DNA of 64,000 nucleotides, taken from positions 165,131 through 229,130 of the forward strand of contig NZ_CABFVD010000003.1 in the NCBI RefSeq assembly GCF_902143515.1, given 5' to 3'. The notes under the pieces were generated by a model that saw only the letters and a program-made list of their open reading frames with translations, searched no databases and had not been told where the DNA came from. The DNA is from Hathewaya massiliensis. GTDB taxonomy: Bacteria > Bacillota > Clostridia > Clostridiales > Clostridiaceae. This document shows positions 1 to 9,360 of the stretch, piece after piece (the first letter of the stretch is position 1; each line of letters starts with the position of its first letter). The position numbers and the translations under genes were made by a program.

Positions 1-317
1 GCTTTTTTTGCATTCTCACCAACTACATTATCATCATCTGCAAAAACTACTGTTTTTTCTAGCAACTCTGAAAGTCTATTTGCAACTGGTTCAAGGGATA
101 ACTCTTTTTTAGGCTCTCCCTTTGGTTTTCCAAGATGAGAACATAAAATAACTTTAGCCCCATTTTCCATTAAATATTTTATAGTTGGAAGTGCACCTTT
201 TAATCTATTTTCATCAGTAATTTTTCCTTCTTGTATTGGCACATTAAAATCGCATCTAACTAGAACTTTTTTACCTTTTACATTAAGATCTTCTATGGTT
301 TTTTTATTGTACTTCAT
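1..317 (-). CDS. pgk: Phosphoglycerate kinase, N-terminal part (cut by window edge)
   Basis: The 105 visible N-terminal residues match phosphoglycerate kinase, the glycolytic enzyme that makes ATP from 1,3-bisphosphoglycerate in the cytoplasm. The substrate-binding RCDFNVP motif lies near residue 21 and is followed by an SHLGKPKG motif near residue 62; both are hallmarks of the family. The start ATG (315-317) has a GGGAGGTAG ribosome binding site about 5 bases upstream. The gene follows gap in the same direction, as in most Firmicute glycolytic operons. The rest of the protein lies outside the window. Identification is secure despite truncation. Confidence 0.96.
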   Translation of the reverse strand, partial: MKYNKKTIEDLNVKGKKVLVRCDFNVPIQEGKITDENRLKGALPTIKYLMENGAKVILCSHLGKPKGEPKKELSLEPVANRLSELLEKTVVFADDDNVVGENAKK

Positions 318-432
318 AGAGCTACCTCCCAAATTTATTGATATAACAGATATTTATTAATTATATTTTAACATAAATTTTTTAACATAAATATAGATTA
401 TTATGTCCTAAGTAAAACTTATTAATGCTATA

Positions 433-471
433 AAAGTCTAGTTTTATAGAGAAACTACAAAACTAGACTTT
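433..471 (-). terminator. Hairpin between gap and pgk
   Basis: A perfect 13-bp inverted repeat (433-445 with 459-471; arm AAAGTCTAGTTTT) lies between gap and pgk. On the minus strand it is followed by CTTTTAT, a weak U-run. It could partly terminate or stabilise the upstream cggR-gap mRNA, so that pgk is expressed at a different level. Function is inferred from position and shape only. Confidence 0.55.
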
Positions 472-551
472 GTTTAACTGCATATACTATAAACTTATTA
501 ATTGCAATAAGCTATACTAATTCATTTCTCTCAAGAATTATTATATCACAA

Positions 552-1589
<1,038 letters not shown>

Positions 1590-1608
1590 TTACTTAATTA
1601 TTATTCTC

Positions 1609-2640
1609 TTATTTTTCTAAAATTATATTTATTATTTTTTCTGCAGCACCTTCATCGGTAATTAAAACAGCTCTATTTTTATTCTTTAATCCACCTATAA
1701 TGGCTTCTGCCTTATTAGAACCAGCTGCTACAGCAATAAGCTCATCCATTTTATAAGTATCTTCTTCTTGTACACCTATAGTGGTATGTTTAAATATTAC
1801 ATTTCCATCTATATCGTAATAATTTCCAAGCGCCTCACCTACAGCTCCTTTTTCTATAATACTTTCTATATCACTAGGTGAAAGTTCTCTTTTTTGAGCC
1901 ATTTCATCAGCTCTTCCAATCCCATAAATTAGTATGTTAGAATTTCTTATACTGGTCACAATTTCTTCTATGCTTTTTTCATTTAACATTGTATTTAAAG
2001 CAACTTCACTTAAATTATCTGGAACATGCAAAAGTTTATAATTACAACCTAACTTCTCAGCAAATCTTGCACAAAGAGTATTTGATTGTATTTCTACGTC
2101 TCTCCCCATACCACCTCTTGCTGGCAAAATTAATAATTTTTTATATTTATTTAACTTAGGCATGCTATCTACTAATTCTTTGACACTAGTACCACCTGTT
2201 AAGGATATGGTTAAGTTATCTTTTAAAACTTGCCTTAAATAACTAGAGGATTCTTTTCCAACTTCTTTTAAAATGCTATGATCTTGCTCATAATCTCCTG
2301 GAATTATATGAACTTCTTTTATATTTAAGTATTTCTTTATCTTATCTTCAGTATCTTTTAAGCCTTTAACTTCATGAATGAATCCTCCAAGGCTCTCTAT
2401 GAGTTCTGCACCTTCTTCTGTTATATACATACCTTCATTATATATTTCTATAAGCTCTTGAGATTTTAGAAAGTTAACTTCATTTCTTATTGTTCTTTCC
2501 CCAAGATAAAGATTAGTTGCAAGTACTCTTCTACCAATGGGTTCATTATACTTTATAGCTCTTAAAATCTTATATCTTTTTTCAAGTAACTCTAATATTT
2601 CAGGTACGATTTTTTTTTGAAGTTTTAATACATCTATCAT
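1609..2640 (-). CDS. cggR: Central glycolytic genes regulator CggR (SorC family)
   Basis: A 343-aa SorC/CggR-type transcriptional repressor. It has an N-terminal winged-helix region (roughly residues 20-80, with a GRRVLATNL-like recognition segment) and a C-terminal sugar-phosphate-binding domain containing LTGGTSV, LPARGGMG and GIGRADEM motifs. CggR of Bacillus (about 340 aa) represses the gap operon and is relieved by fructose-1,6-bisphosphate. I chose the ATG at 2638-2640 because AAAGAGGTG lies 5 bases upstream; a longer frame beginning at 2673 has no comparable site and would run through the operator. Its position directly before gap supports the assignment. Confidence 0.93.
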   Translation of the reverse strand: MIDVLKLQKKIVPEILELLEKRYKILRAIKYNEPIGRRVLATNLYLGERTIRNEVNFLKSQELIEIYNEGMYITEEGAELIESLGGFIHEVKGLKDTEDKIKKYLNIKEVHIIPGDYEQDHSILKEVGKESSSYLRQVLKDNLTISLTGGTSVKELVDSMPKLNKYKKLLILPARGGMGRDVEIQSNTLCARFAEKLGCNYKLLHVPDNLSEVALNTMLNEKSIEEIVTSIRNSNILIYGIGRADEMAQKRELSPSDIESIIEKGAVGEALGNYYDIDGNVIFKHTTIGVQEEDTYKMDELIAVAAGSNKAEAIIGGLKNKNRAVLITDEGAAEKIINIILEK

Positions 2641-2665
2641 TTCAACACCTCTTTGGGTACTGTAT

Positions 2666-2703
2666 TGTCCCATGCACTTATTTCTGTTCCCACTTATATT
2701 ATA
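2666..2703 (-). promoter_or_regulatory. cggR-gap promoter -10 and CggR-type operator
   Basis: On the minus strand a TATAAT box (2698-2703) is followed by two direct repeats, TGGGAACA (2685-2692) and TGGGACA (2666-2672). Their TGGGA cores are exactly 20 bases apart. This matches the tandem CGGGAC-type repeat layout of the Bacillus CggR operator. The site sits between the -10 and the cggR start, so binding would block transcription and give autoregulation. No good -35 is visible. The operator call is an inference from spacing and motif. Confidence 0.7.
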
Positions 2704-2790
2704 ACCTATAGTAAATTATTTTAAAAGGAAATTTATAGAATTTTCAATATTTTTTTGTTAATATACTGTAAAGTTAAGATTATTTTAACC

Positions 2791-2885
2791 TTAAATATTA
2801 TTTATATACCGACTTTCAGCTTGCAGTTGGTGGATTGTATAATAACAACCAAAAGTTAAGTATTATTTATATACTGAATTTCAAC
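2791..2885. repeat. Two-copy imperfect direct repeat upstream of cggR
   Basis: Two copies of a 30-base segment (2791-2820 and 2856-2885) share TTAA-TATTATTTATATAC-GA-TTTCA with a few mismatches and are 65 bases apart. The segment between them contains GTTGG and CCAAC-like complements. They lie between the cggR promoter and the grdD terminator. I see no coding sequence here and no known function. Confidence 0.6.
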
Positions 2886-2913
2886 CTATTTCCCTGTGAA
2901 TTAGTAAATCTAT

Positions 2914-2960
2914 TTAAAATAAAAAGACCTAGCATAAATGCTAGATCTTTTTATTTTAAA
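2914..2960 (-). terminator. Terminator of the grd operon
   Basis: A long hairpin (AAAATAAAAAGACCTAGCA pairing with TGCTAGATCTTTTTATTTT, loop TAAA) directly follows the grdD stop codon and ends in a U-rich stretch on the minus strand. It is symmetric and could work in both directions. It separates the grd operon from cggR. Confidence 0.88.
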
Positions 2961-2971
2961 TGTATTTTATT

Positions 2972-4132
2972 TTACATATATTCCGCTTTTTTAAGTATTT
3001 CTATAGCTTTTTCACCGTTAGCTTCTGAAACTAATATGATAGGTCCTGTACATCCCATTCCACTTTCAGAATAGATGCCTTCTTTCCATAAAGTTTTGCA
3101 AGCATCTTCAAGTTCAAGAATATCTATTCCTGGAATTGAGAATGTAACTACTTCTTTAGGTGGCATTTTAACTTCTTCTTCAGTAGAAGCTTCTGCCTTT
3201 TTCTTAATTACCTTATCTATAGAAGCTTGTAATCCTGCTTTACCTGCATTTTTAAACTCGTCCTTAGCTATTGCTAAGACTTTGTTTTTAGCACAAGTAG
3301 CACAATATCTTAAAGCGTCTGCAATTAAAGGTGCCCCTGATGCTCTTGAAACTATGTTCACTAATTTATCATAGTCAGCACCAATTCCTGGACCATATCC
3401 TGCACCTAAAGTTTCATATCCTCCACCTGTTGTAAATGAAGAGAACATTTTTATTAATAGGTTTCCAGTTAATGAGTCACAAACCATTACATCTGGAGTT
3501 CCTGCAAGTAGGTCATTTCCTCTCATTACAGAACCACCATCTGCTCTTAAAGATTCAGCAAAAGTTATATCATATCCATTTTCTTTCACTTCATTTAAGA
3601 TTCTTTCTGTTTGTCTTGCACCTTCTATATTTAGGATACCGATTCTTGGATTTTTAATTCCTAGAGCTTTTGCAGTAGCTACTCCAGATATAGCATTAAT
3701 AACCATACCTTCAACTCTATTTGTTGAAGTTGTTCCAGTAGTTGTAGCTATGATCATTTCTCTTCCCTTTCCTGGTGTTACAACTTTTCCTACTGTAGAA
3801 ACACCTATTGGGAAATCAAAGTGTTGAGTTACACAACCATCTAACTCACCATTTTCAAGCATTTCAACCATTTTCTTATGTCCTTCTTCAGCATCGCTAA
3901 CTTCTACTATTTCAAAATCACAATCTACTTTGCTTCCGATTAAAACTATTTCAAAATCGTCGTATTTGCTTTTTGCTATTTCAGCAGCTTTAACCATTTC
4001 TTCAACTCCATGTTCGGAGCCTAAAATAGTTAAACCTATTCTAACCTTTTTGCCAAATCTTCCGCTCTTTACTCCATCAGCTATGTCATTAAAAACTTCT
4101 GCTATCATTTTTTTTGCAGCATCTTGGCTCAT
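2972..4132 (-). CDS. grdD: Glycine reductase component C, alpha subunit GrdD
   Basis: A 386-aa subunit of the cytoplasmic acetyl-phosphate-forming component C (protein C) of glycine reductase. GrdD resembles PlsX/phosphotransacetylase-type proteins. The motif SGMGCTGP near residue 361 matches the conserved Cys reported to carry the acetyl group in clostridial GrdD. I placed the start at the ATG 4130-4132 because GAGGTG is 6 bases upstream; an in-frame GTG three codons earlier overlaps that site. It follows grdC by about 30 bases and is the last gene of the operon before a strong terminator. Confidence 0.94.
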   Translation of the reverse strand: MSQDAAKKMIAEVFNDIADGVKSGRFGKKVRIGLTILGSEHGVEEMVKAAEIAKSKYDDFEIVLIGSKVDCDFEIVEVSDAEEGHKKMVEMLENGELDGCVTQHFDFPIGVSTVGKVVTPGKGREMIIATTTGTTSTNRVEGMVINAISGVATAKALGIKNPRIGILNIEGARQTERILNEVKENGYDITFAESLRADGGSVMRGNDLLAGTPDVMVCDSLTGNLLIKMFSSFTTGGGYETLGAGYGPGIGADYDKLVNIVSRASGAPLIADALRYCATCAKNKVLAIAKDEFKNAGKAGLQASIDKVIKKKAEASTEEEVKMPPKEVVTFSIPGIDILELEDACKTLWKEGIYSESGMGCTGPIILVSEANGEKAIEILKKAEYM

Positions 4133-4161
4133 GAAATTCACCTCTTCTCTTTTTAAGGATA

Positions 4162-5697
4162 TTATTCTTGCATTAAGAACTTAGCAAAATCTTTCATTGC
4201 ATCTGCAACCATTGATTTAACTTCTTCTTTATTAATTCCGCCTTCTGCTTCTACTACACCGTTGTTCTTTTCAACAACAAATGATATACCATCGAATAAG
4301 TTAGTCATTCTTCCTAAGAATAAGCTTCCTTTTCCTACAATCATGAAATTATCGAAAGTTCCATCTAATATTCTATCTCTTCCATGTCCAACTATTGGCA
4401 CTCCTGATGGGATATGTCCTTGAGTTGGAGCAAATCCTGGATATCCGTGTTCTTTTATAAATCCTGGTAATTCTTTTTTATCTAATTGTCCAGTCTTAAC
4501 AGCTAGAGCTCCTATCATTTTATAGTTTTGAGTTGGAACGTCTCCTGCTCCTGCTGGTTCAGTTATTTCTGAAGTTTGCATTTCTGGAGAATATTTTTTA
4601 ATATCTGTTATTTTTAATCCGTGGCTTTGTAGTGGTTCTAACACTAATGCTTGAAGAACAGCTTGTGGAGAAGCTCCGTGTCCTATAGTATGTCTTCCTA
4701 ATATATCAGTTCTGATTATTGGGTTTACACCATCATTTTCAGATACTAAAATAGCAAATGCTCCTAGGCAATCTTCCATTACTGGCATTTCTTTTCCTAA
4801 GTGAGATTTACCATTCATTCCTAATTTAGCTGTACATCCACCAGCTACAACTACAACATGTTTAAATGTTCCAGCTTTAACTAATGAAGCTGCACTTACT
4901 AAAGCATGAGCTGGTCCAGCACAGAATCCTCTCATATCTATACCAGTTGCACCTTTTAATCCAACAACTTCACCTATAGATTTAGCTAAGTTTCCGCCAC
5001 CTCTTTGGTTCATATCACCAATAGCTTCTTCTGAACATTCAATAATATATCCAATTTCATCAACTGGTACATCTAATCCATCTACTAAGTAAGCTAAAGA
5101 TAAAACAGATGTTGCTTTACCAGCTAAGTTTTCAAGCATGTATTCAGCTGATAAGTTTTCATCAACTTCGTGTGCTCTTTTAACGCATCCAACTAATTTG
5201 TCATTTTCATATAAGCCTTCAGCACCTTTGTTGTTTACAAGGTTTTCAATAAAAGATAATTCTTCTCCTTCTTTTATTGCTTCAGCTTTTTCTTTTAATA
5301 ATTTATGACCCATTAATGTTTCTTTTATTCTTTCAGTGAAAGATTTTTCAAGAACAACAAGATCAAAAACGTCTACTATTTTCATTAATCCGTAGAATTC
5401 ATCTTGAGGCATGATTTCACCAAACTTACCAAATCTATCTGCCTTTTCAACGTTTGTTTTAAACCATGGTTTTGGCATTTCTTGTAATTCTTCTGGTGTC
5501 ATGTTTCCTATATAAGTTTGATTTGGAGCATAGCCTACAACATCCTCAAAAGATCTTAAATTAGGTCTAATAGCCTTTAGATATTCTGAATCTGGATGTG
5601 ACTTTCTCTCTACCATTTGTGTAGTTCCATTATGTATTACCATATCTGGAGTGTGAGCTAATACATAAGATGCTTTTTTAATAACTGGAAAACTCAT
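4162..5697 (-). CDS. grdC: Glycine reductase component C, beta subunit GrdC
   Basis: A 511-aa protein of the usual GrdC length. It is related to ketoacyl-ACP synthase III (FabH): the DMRGFCAGPAHAL region near residue 260 holds a conserved Cys, and GHGRDR and GAGDVPTQN motifs follow. With GrdD it converts the Se-carboxymethyl group of GrdA into acetyl phosphate, which is used to make ATP through acetate kinase. GGAGG lies 7 bases before the ATG. It is separated from grdB by about 300 bases holding a hairpin, unlike the tight grdC-grdD junction, so grdCD mRNA may have its own level control. Confidence 0.95.
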   Translation of the reverse strand: MSFPVIKKASYVLAHTPDMVIHNGTTQMVERKSHPDSEYLKAIRPNLRSFEDVVGYAPNQTYIGNMTPEELQEMPKPWFKTNVEKADRFGKFGEIMPQDEFYGLMKIVDVFDLVVLEKSFTERIKETLMGHKLLKEKAEAIKEGEELSFIENLVNNKGAEGLYENDKLVGCVKRAHEVDENLSAEYMLENLAGKATSVLSLAYLVDGLDVPVDEIGYIIECSEEAIGDMNQRGGGNLAKSIGEVVGLKGATGIDMRGFCAGPAHALVSAASLVKAGTFKHVVVVAGGCTAKLGMNGKSHLGKEMPVMEDCLGAFAILVSENDGVNPIIRTDILGRHTIGHGASPQAVLQALVLEPLQSHGLKITDIKKYSPEMQTSEITEPAGAGDVPTQNYKMIGALAVKTGQLDKKELPGFIKEHGYPGFAPTQGHIPSGVPIVGHGRDRILDGTFDNFMIVGKGSLFLGRMTNLFDGISFVVEKNNGVVEAEGGINKEEVKSMVADAMKDFAKFLMQE

Positions 5698-5993
5698 ATT
5701 GTTACCTCCTCGTAAATGAAAAATCTAGTTTACTTTATATGTTTTAATATAAAATGATTATACAATCCACATTATACAATATACCTAATAGTTTTTATTT
5801 TCAGTCTTAATTATATTCTATAATACCTTTAATACATTGCACACAGTGCATTGTACATAAAATTCAATACCTTACATCTTATTAGTAAATTTCATAATAT
5901 ATACCTCGTTGTATATATATGAAATTTTTATCTTAATTTATTTTTTACAAATAATTAGGGAACATAAAGTTCCCTAATTATTTAATTTATAAA
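5698..5993 (-). other. grdB-grdC intergenic region with two inverted repeats
   Basis: This gap has no ORF. A hairpin with 14-bp arms (5950-5964 and 5969-5982, AATTAGGGAAC...GTTCCCTAATT) follows the grdB stop codon. On the minus strand it is followed by TTGTAAAAAA rather than a clean U-run, so it may be a weak terminator or an mRNA-stabilising element. A second small palindrome, TGCACACAGTGCA, lies at about 5838-5852. I see no clear promoter for grdC. Confidence 0.5.
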
Positions 5994-7298
5994 TTAGTCT
6001 TCAAATACTGTTTGACCATCTACTTCAGTTTCAAGAGCTTTTAATGCACTTTCAACTAATTTCTTTCTTAGGTTATACTCATCTTCTTTATTTAAAGCTG
6101 GGTTTCCTAATGGGTAAGGTATAGCAATTGTTGGTATTATTCTGTTAGCTCCAACAGTCATTGAAACTGGTGTAATTGTACACATATGAACTACAGGTAA
6201 TACTCTTTCTATTTCTTTAACTAGCGTTGCACCGCAACGTGTACAAGTTCCTCACGTAGAAGTTAGTATAACTGCATCTACACCATCTGCTACTAATTCT
6301 TTAGCTGCTTCAGCTCCGAATTTTTTAGATGATGCAACAGCTGTACCGTTACCAACTGTTGAATAGAAGTATCTGTGTAATGAACCGATTTTTCCTTCTT
6401 TTTCAAACTCTCTTAAAACGTCTACAGGGATAACTCTGTCTGGATCTTCATTAGCATATACAGGGTCGTGTCCACCGTGAGCTGTTTCATGAGTTTCTGA
6501 AGTTAAGTCCATTAAGCCTTCTATATCGTACTTACCAATCTTAGAAGCACTTGAAGATTCAATGTGGTCTGGGTTTCCTTTTGGAACTATACCACCAGAT
6601 GTAACAATAGCAATTTTAGCTTTTGTTATATCTTTTACAGCTGGTTGTGGATCTACTCTATCGAAGTCTGGCATTGGGAATTCTGTTACAAATTCTTCAC
6701 CTTTTAACTTCTTAACAAGCATATCAACTGCTCTTTTTGCTCCTCTTTCTTCAGCAAAATAGTTCTTTCTGATTCCTCTTGGGATGTACTTATCCTCAGC
6801 AGGAGTTCCAACTTCTTCACCTTTACCTAATTTAAGAGCTAAATTAGCCATTGCTGGTAAAGCTTGTCTCATACCTACTGCACTATTTCTTGTTTCAATG
6901 ATATATACATTTTTCTTGTACATATCTGCACCTGGGTTTTCTGTGTACATAGCTGTCATTACAGGAATACCTAAATTTTCATTAACTGCTTTACAGATAG
7001 CACCGCAAGCAACACCGTATCTTCCAGCGTTAAATGCTGGTCCTGCTATAAATAGATCTGGTTCAAGTTTTTTAACCATTTCTAATATTTTAGCTTCAGC
7101 CTCTTCCATGTTTTCACCGAAATATGAGTCACCACATATAACTGTTGCAACTATTTCAGCTCCATCTTTTTTAAGCAGACCATTTAAACCCATTCCAGGT
7201 CCTACAAAGCCTTCTCTTACTTCAGGTTCGATGTGAGCCATTTCTTCTCCACCGACACCAGCATAGAATTGATTTATATAGTGAACTACTTTAATCAA
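5994..7298 (-). CDS. grdB: Glycine reductase component B selenoprotein GrdB (UGA recoded)
   Basis: A 434-aa selenoprotein and the glycine-specific subunit of component B. The reading frame is interrupted only by one TGA (6252-6254, residue 349) in the context TST-U-GTCTRCGAT, the conserved GrdB selenocysteine site. The frame then continues 85 codons to TAA. The Sec residue attacks the Schiff base formed between glycine and the pyruvoyl group of GrdE. Start is TTG (7296-7298) behind an AAGGGGGG ribosome binding site. A hairpin just after the UGA (6225-6239) suits a bacterial SECIS. Total length equals the family norm, so this is not a pseudogene. Confidence 0.95.
6225..6254 (-). promoter_or_regulatory. 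Selenocysteine UGA and SECIS-like hairpin in grdB
   Basis: The TGA at 6252-6254 is followed after 12 bases by a perfect 6-bp stem with a 3-base loop (CGTTGC-GGT-GCAACG, 6225-6239). Bacterial SECIS hairpins lie within the coding region directly 3' of the UGA, so position and shape fit. The hairpin is seen; its binding by SelB is inferred. Confidence 0.75.
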
Positions 7299-7392
7299 AG
7301 TAATTTCCCCCCTTCAACTGGAGTTACTATTCAAACCCACAAGTTTTTATTATTTTGTGTTTTTTAATTAAAATTATGATTTTTAAGTGAGA

Positions 7393-7863
7393 TTATAGAG
7401 AATACTTAGAGAATTCATCTCTAACAGATTTAACTTCGTTTATGATATCATCAACTTCAAGAACCATTTCCATCATTCCACATTGCTCATCATAAACTGC
7501 TTCATCACATTGTTCTTTTATTTCTGGTTCTACTATGTGATATGCTGCTAATCCTAGTGCAACACCTGCTAGTGGTCCTGCAAAAGTTGGATCTCCTGCT
7601 GCTACTGTTTCAGCTGATAATCCTGAAGCTTCTGCTTCTGCTCCACCAACTATAACAACAACATTTTCTGGTCCGTGTTTTTCTGTTAAATCTTTAACTC
7701 TTTGTTGGATCTCCAGATCCATAGCACCTGCAGCTGTTCAGACGAAACACTCTGTAGATGCAAATATTACCTCTGCTCCTGCTGATTTTACGCAAGCTTC
7801 GATAGCTGGTCCTGGTATACCGTCTCTATCGCCGATCGCAATTACTTTTTTATCTTTTAACAT
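7393..7863 (-). CDS. grdA: Glycine reductase component A selenoprotein GrdA (UGA recoded)
   Basis: A 156-aa small acidic selenoprotein, the full length expected for protein A. The frame starts at ATG 7861-7863, reads [19 protein letters not shown], crosses a TGA at 7738-7740 (residue 42) in the invariant context [13 protein letters not shown], and continues to the stop. The adjacent Cys39 and Sec42 form the CxxU redox pair. GrdA accepts the carboxymethyl group from component B, delivers it to component C as a ketene-like intermediate, and is re-reduced by thioredoxin. It sits between grdE and grdB. Ordinary gene callers would start it at the internal Met 7722. Confidence 0.96.
7707..7740 (-). 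promoter_or_regulatory. Selenocysteine UGA and SECIS-like hairpin in grdA
   Basis: The TGA at 7738-7740 is followed after 17 bases by a stem-loop GGATC-TGGA-GATCC (7707-7720), with a smaller AGC/GCT pairing directly after the UGA (7723-7735). This fits an in-frame bacterial SECIS. The exact fold is uncertain. Confidence 0.65.
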
Positions 7864-7933
7864 AATTGATCTTCCTTTCCTTGTTATTCAATATAATATA
7901 ATATCCTATTTGGGTCCATAAAATTCCTTAAAA

Positions 7934-9220
7934 TTAATATCCTTTAGCTGTTAAGTAGTTGAATCCAACTTCACTAGTAGCTCCAGTTATTACTTGGATT
8001 TCAGCTACGATTGATCCATCTTCTTTTAAGCTTTCATTGTTTGCACCAGCAATAATTTTTGCTGCTTCTGGATGTCCTATAACTTTATCCATTGCTGGAA
8101 GTGTTATAACTTCGTTAGCATTACCGTTTGTTACAACAGCATCTCCCTTTGGAGTTGAGTCTGCTAAAGATTGAGAACTTCCGTCTTGTCCTGCATACTC
8201 GTCAGTTAATAAAACTGTTTTTATACCTTTATCTGTGATTTTGTTACAGTTCATAACTAAGTCAGCATCTGGGTTTCCAAAGCCTTCTTCTGAAACTATA
8301 ACTGCATCTACACCAAGATATTCTGCCATTTTAGCAACCCAGTTAGATGATCTTTCTTTATCTGCAAGATATACGTTTTCATTAGTTAAGATAACTCCTA
8401 CGAAGTTAATATCCTTACCATGTCTTTCGTATAATTCTTCGATAATTGGGTGATTCATGTGAACATAACTTGGGTTTTTGTCACATGCTGATACACAGTT
8501 ACCACTAACTACAGCACCATCAAATACTTCTGTTGGATACATGAAAGTTGGTATTATCTTCTTAGCATCTACTCCGTACACATAAGTGTCGTGAAGTAAT
8601 CCTTGGCTTTGAAGCATGTAAACATAAGCTACCTTTGGTAATTCAGGGTATTGCTTAAGTTGTTGTAAAAGTGGTAAAGTTTCGAAAACTTTAACTTCAT
8701 CTGGTTCTACATTAGCTCCAGCTTTTCCAAGATAAACAGCTGCTTTGAACCCTAACATTCTTACTGCTTCCTCATGACTGTGTTGAGCTATTCCTTCTTT
8801 AGGTTCTGCAACTATTACTAAGTTGTTAGTCTTTGAGAATGGAGTAAACTTAGCACCTTCTCCTGACATATCAACTATTCCTTCTTGGAATCCAACTATT
8901 TTACCAGTTGTAACAACTGCTGCACCTTTTAGTACGTGAGTTCTTCCTGAACCAACTGTTTCTACCTTGTTTATGAATCCAGGGAAAATTCCGCCTTTTC
9001 CTTCAACTTTAACTCTTGGTTCTACAACGTCTTTAACTGGAATAATTCTAACTGATTCTCCAGGTCTTGCAATTTCAAAATCGATGCTTGCGATTCTATC
9101 ATCTCCACCGATTTCATTTAAAAGCTCTTCCTTGTTAACATAAAGAACTCCATTTTCAACCTTTGTTTCACTGCCGAATTGAAGATCTTTTATAAATATT
9201 TTACCTACTTCAAGACGCAT
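7934..9220 (-). CDS. grdE: Glycine reductase component B pyruvoyl proprotein GrdE
   Basis: A 428-aa proprotein for the two smaller subunits of component B. In this family the chain is cleaved before a Cys that becomes a pyruvoyl group, the carbonyl that forms a Schiff base with glycine. Here that residue is Cys242 in VVSGNCVSACDKNPSYVH, at the position known from other clostridia. The start is ATG 9218-9220, behind GGGAGGTG with 6 bases between; a GTG three codons upstream overlaps that site. It lies between trxA and grdA. The C-terminal VITGATSEVGFNY is conserved in the family. Confidence 0.95.
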   Translation of the reverse strand: MRLEVGKIFIKDLQFGSETKVENGVLYVNKEELLNEIGGDDRIASIDFEIARPGESVRIIPVKDVVEPRVKVEGKGGIFPGFINKVETVGSGRTHVLKGAAVVTTGKIVGFQEGIVDMSGEGAKFTPFSKTNNLVIVAEPKEGIAQHSHEEAVRMLGFKAAVYLGKAGANVEPDEVKVFETLPLLQQLKQYPELPKVAYVYMLQSQGLLHDTYVYGVDAKKIIPTFMYPTEVFDGAVVSGNCVSACDKNPSYVHMNHPIIEELYERHGKDINFVGVILTNENVYLADKERSSNWVAKMAEYLGVDAVIVSEEGFGNPDADLVMNCNKITDKGIKTVLLTDEYAGQDGSSQSLADSTPKGDAVVTNGNANEVITLPAMDKVIGHPEAAKIIAGANNESLKEDGSIVAEIQVITGATSEVGFNYLTAKGY

Positions 9221-9360
9221 AAGGTTCACCTCCCAGAAATGTTAAGTAAATACGCCTTACTTATTAATAATTTATATTCATGCATAGAGATATTTTAATA
9301 TCTCTATGCAGAATTTACTAGTTAATATATCTTATAATTATTCTAAGATATAGGTTCTAA

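Noticed and set aside
6784-7236. Long plus-strand ORF antisense to grdB (150 aa)
   Set aside because: It has no ribosome binding site and is a shadow of the conserved grdB frame.
6252-7298. grdB as a truncated pseudogene ending at TGA
   Set aside because: The TGA is at the conserved selenocysteine site, the frame continues to the normal C-terminus and a SECIS-like hairpin follows.
7393-7722. grdA as a 109-aa protein starting at Met 7722
   Set aside because: The frame extends through a Sec UGA to an ATG at 7863 and gives the full 156-aa GrdA including the CxxU motif.
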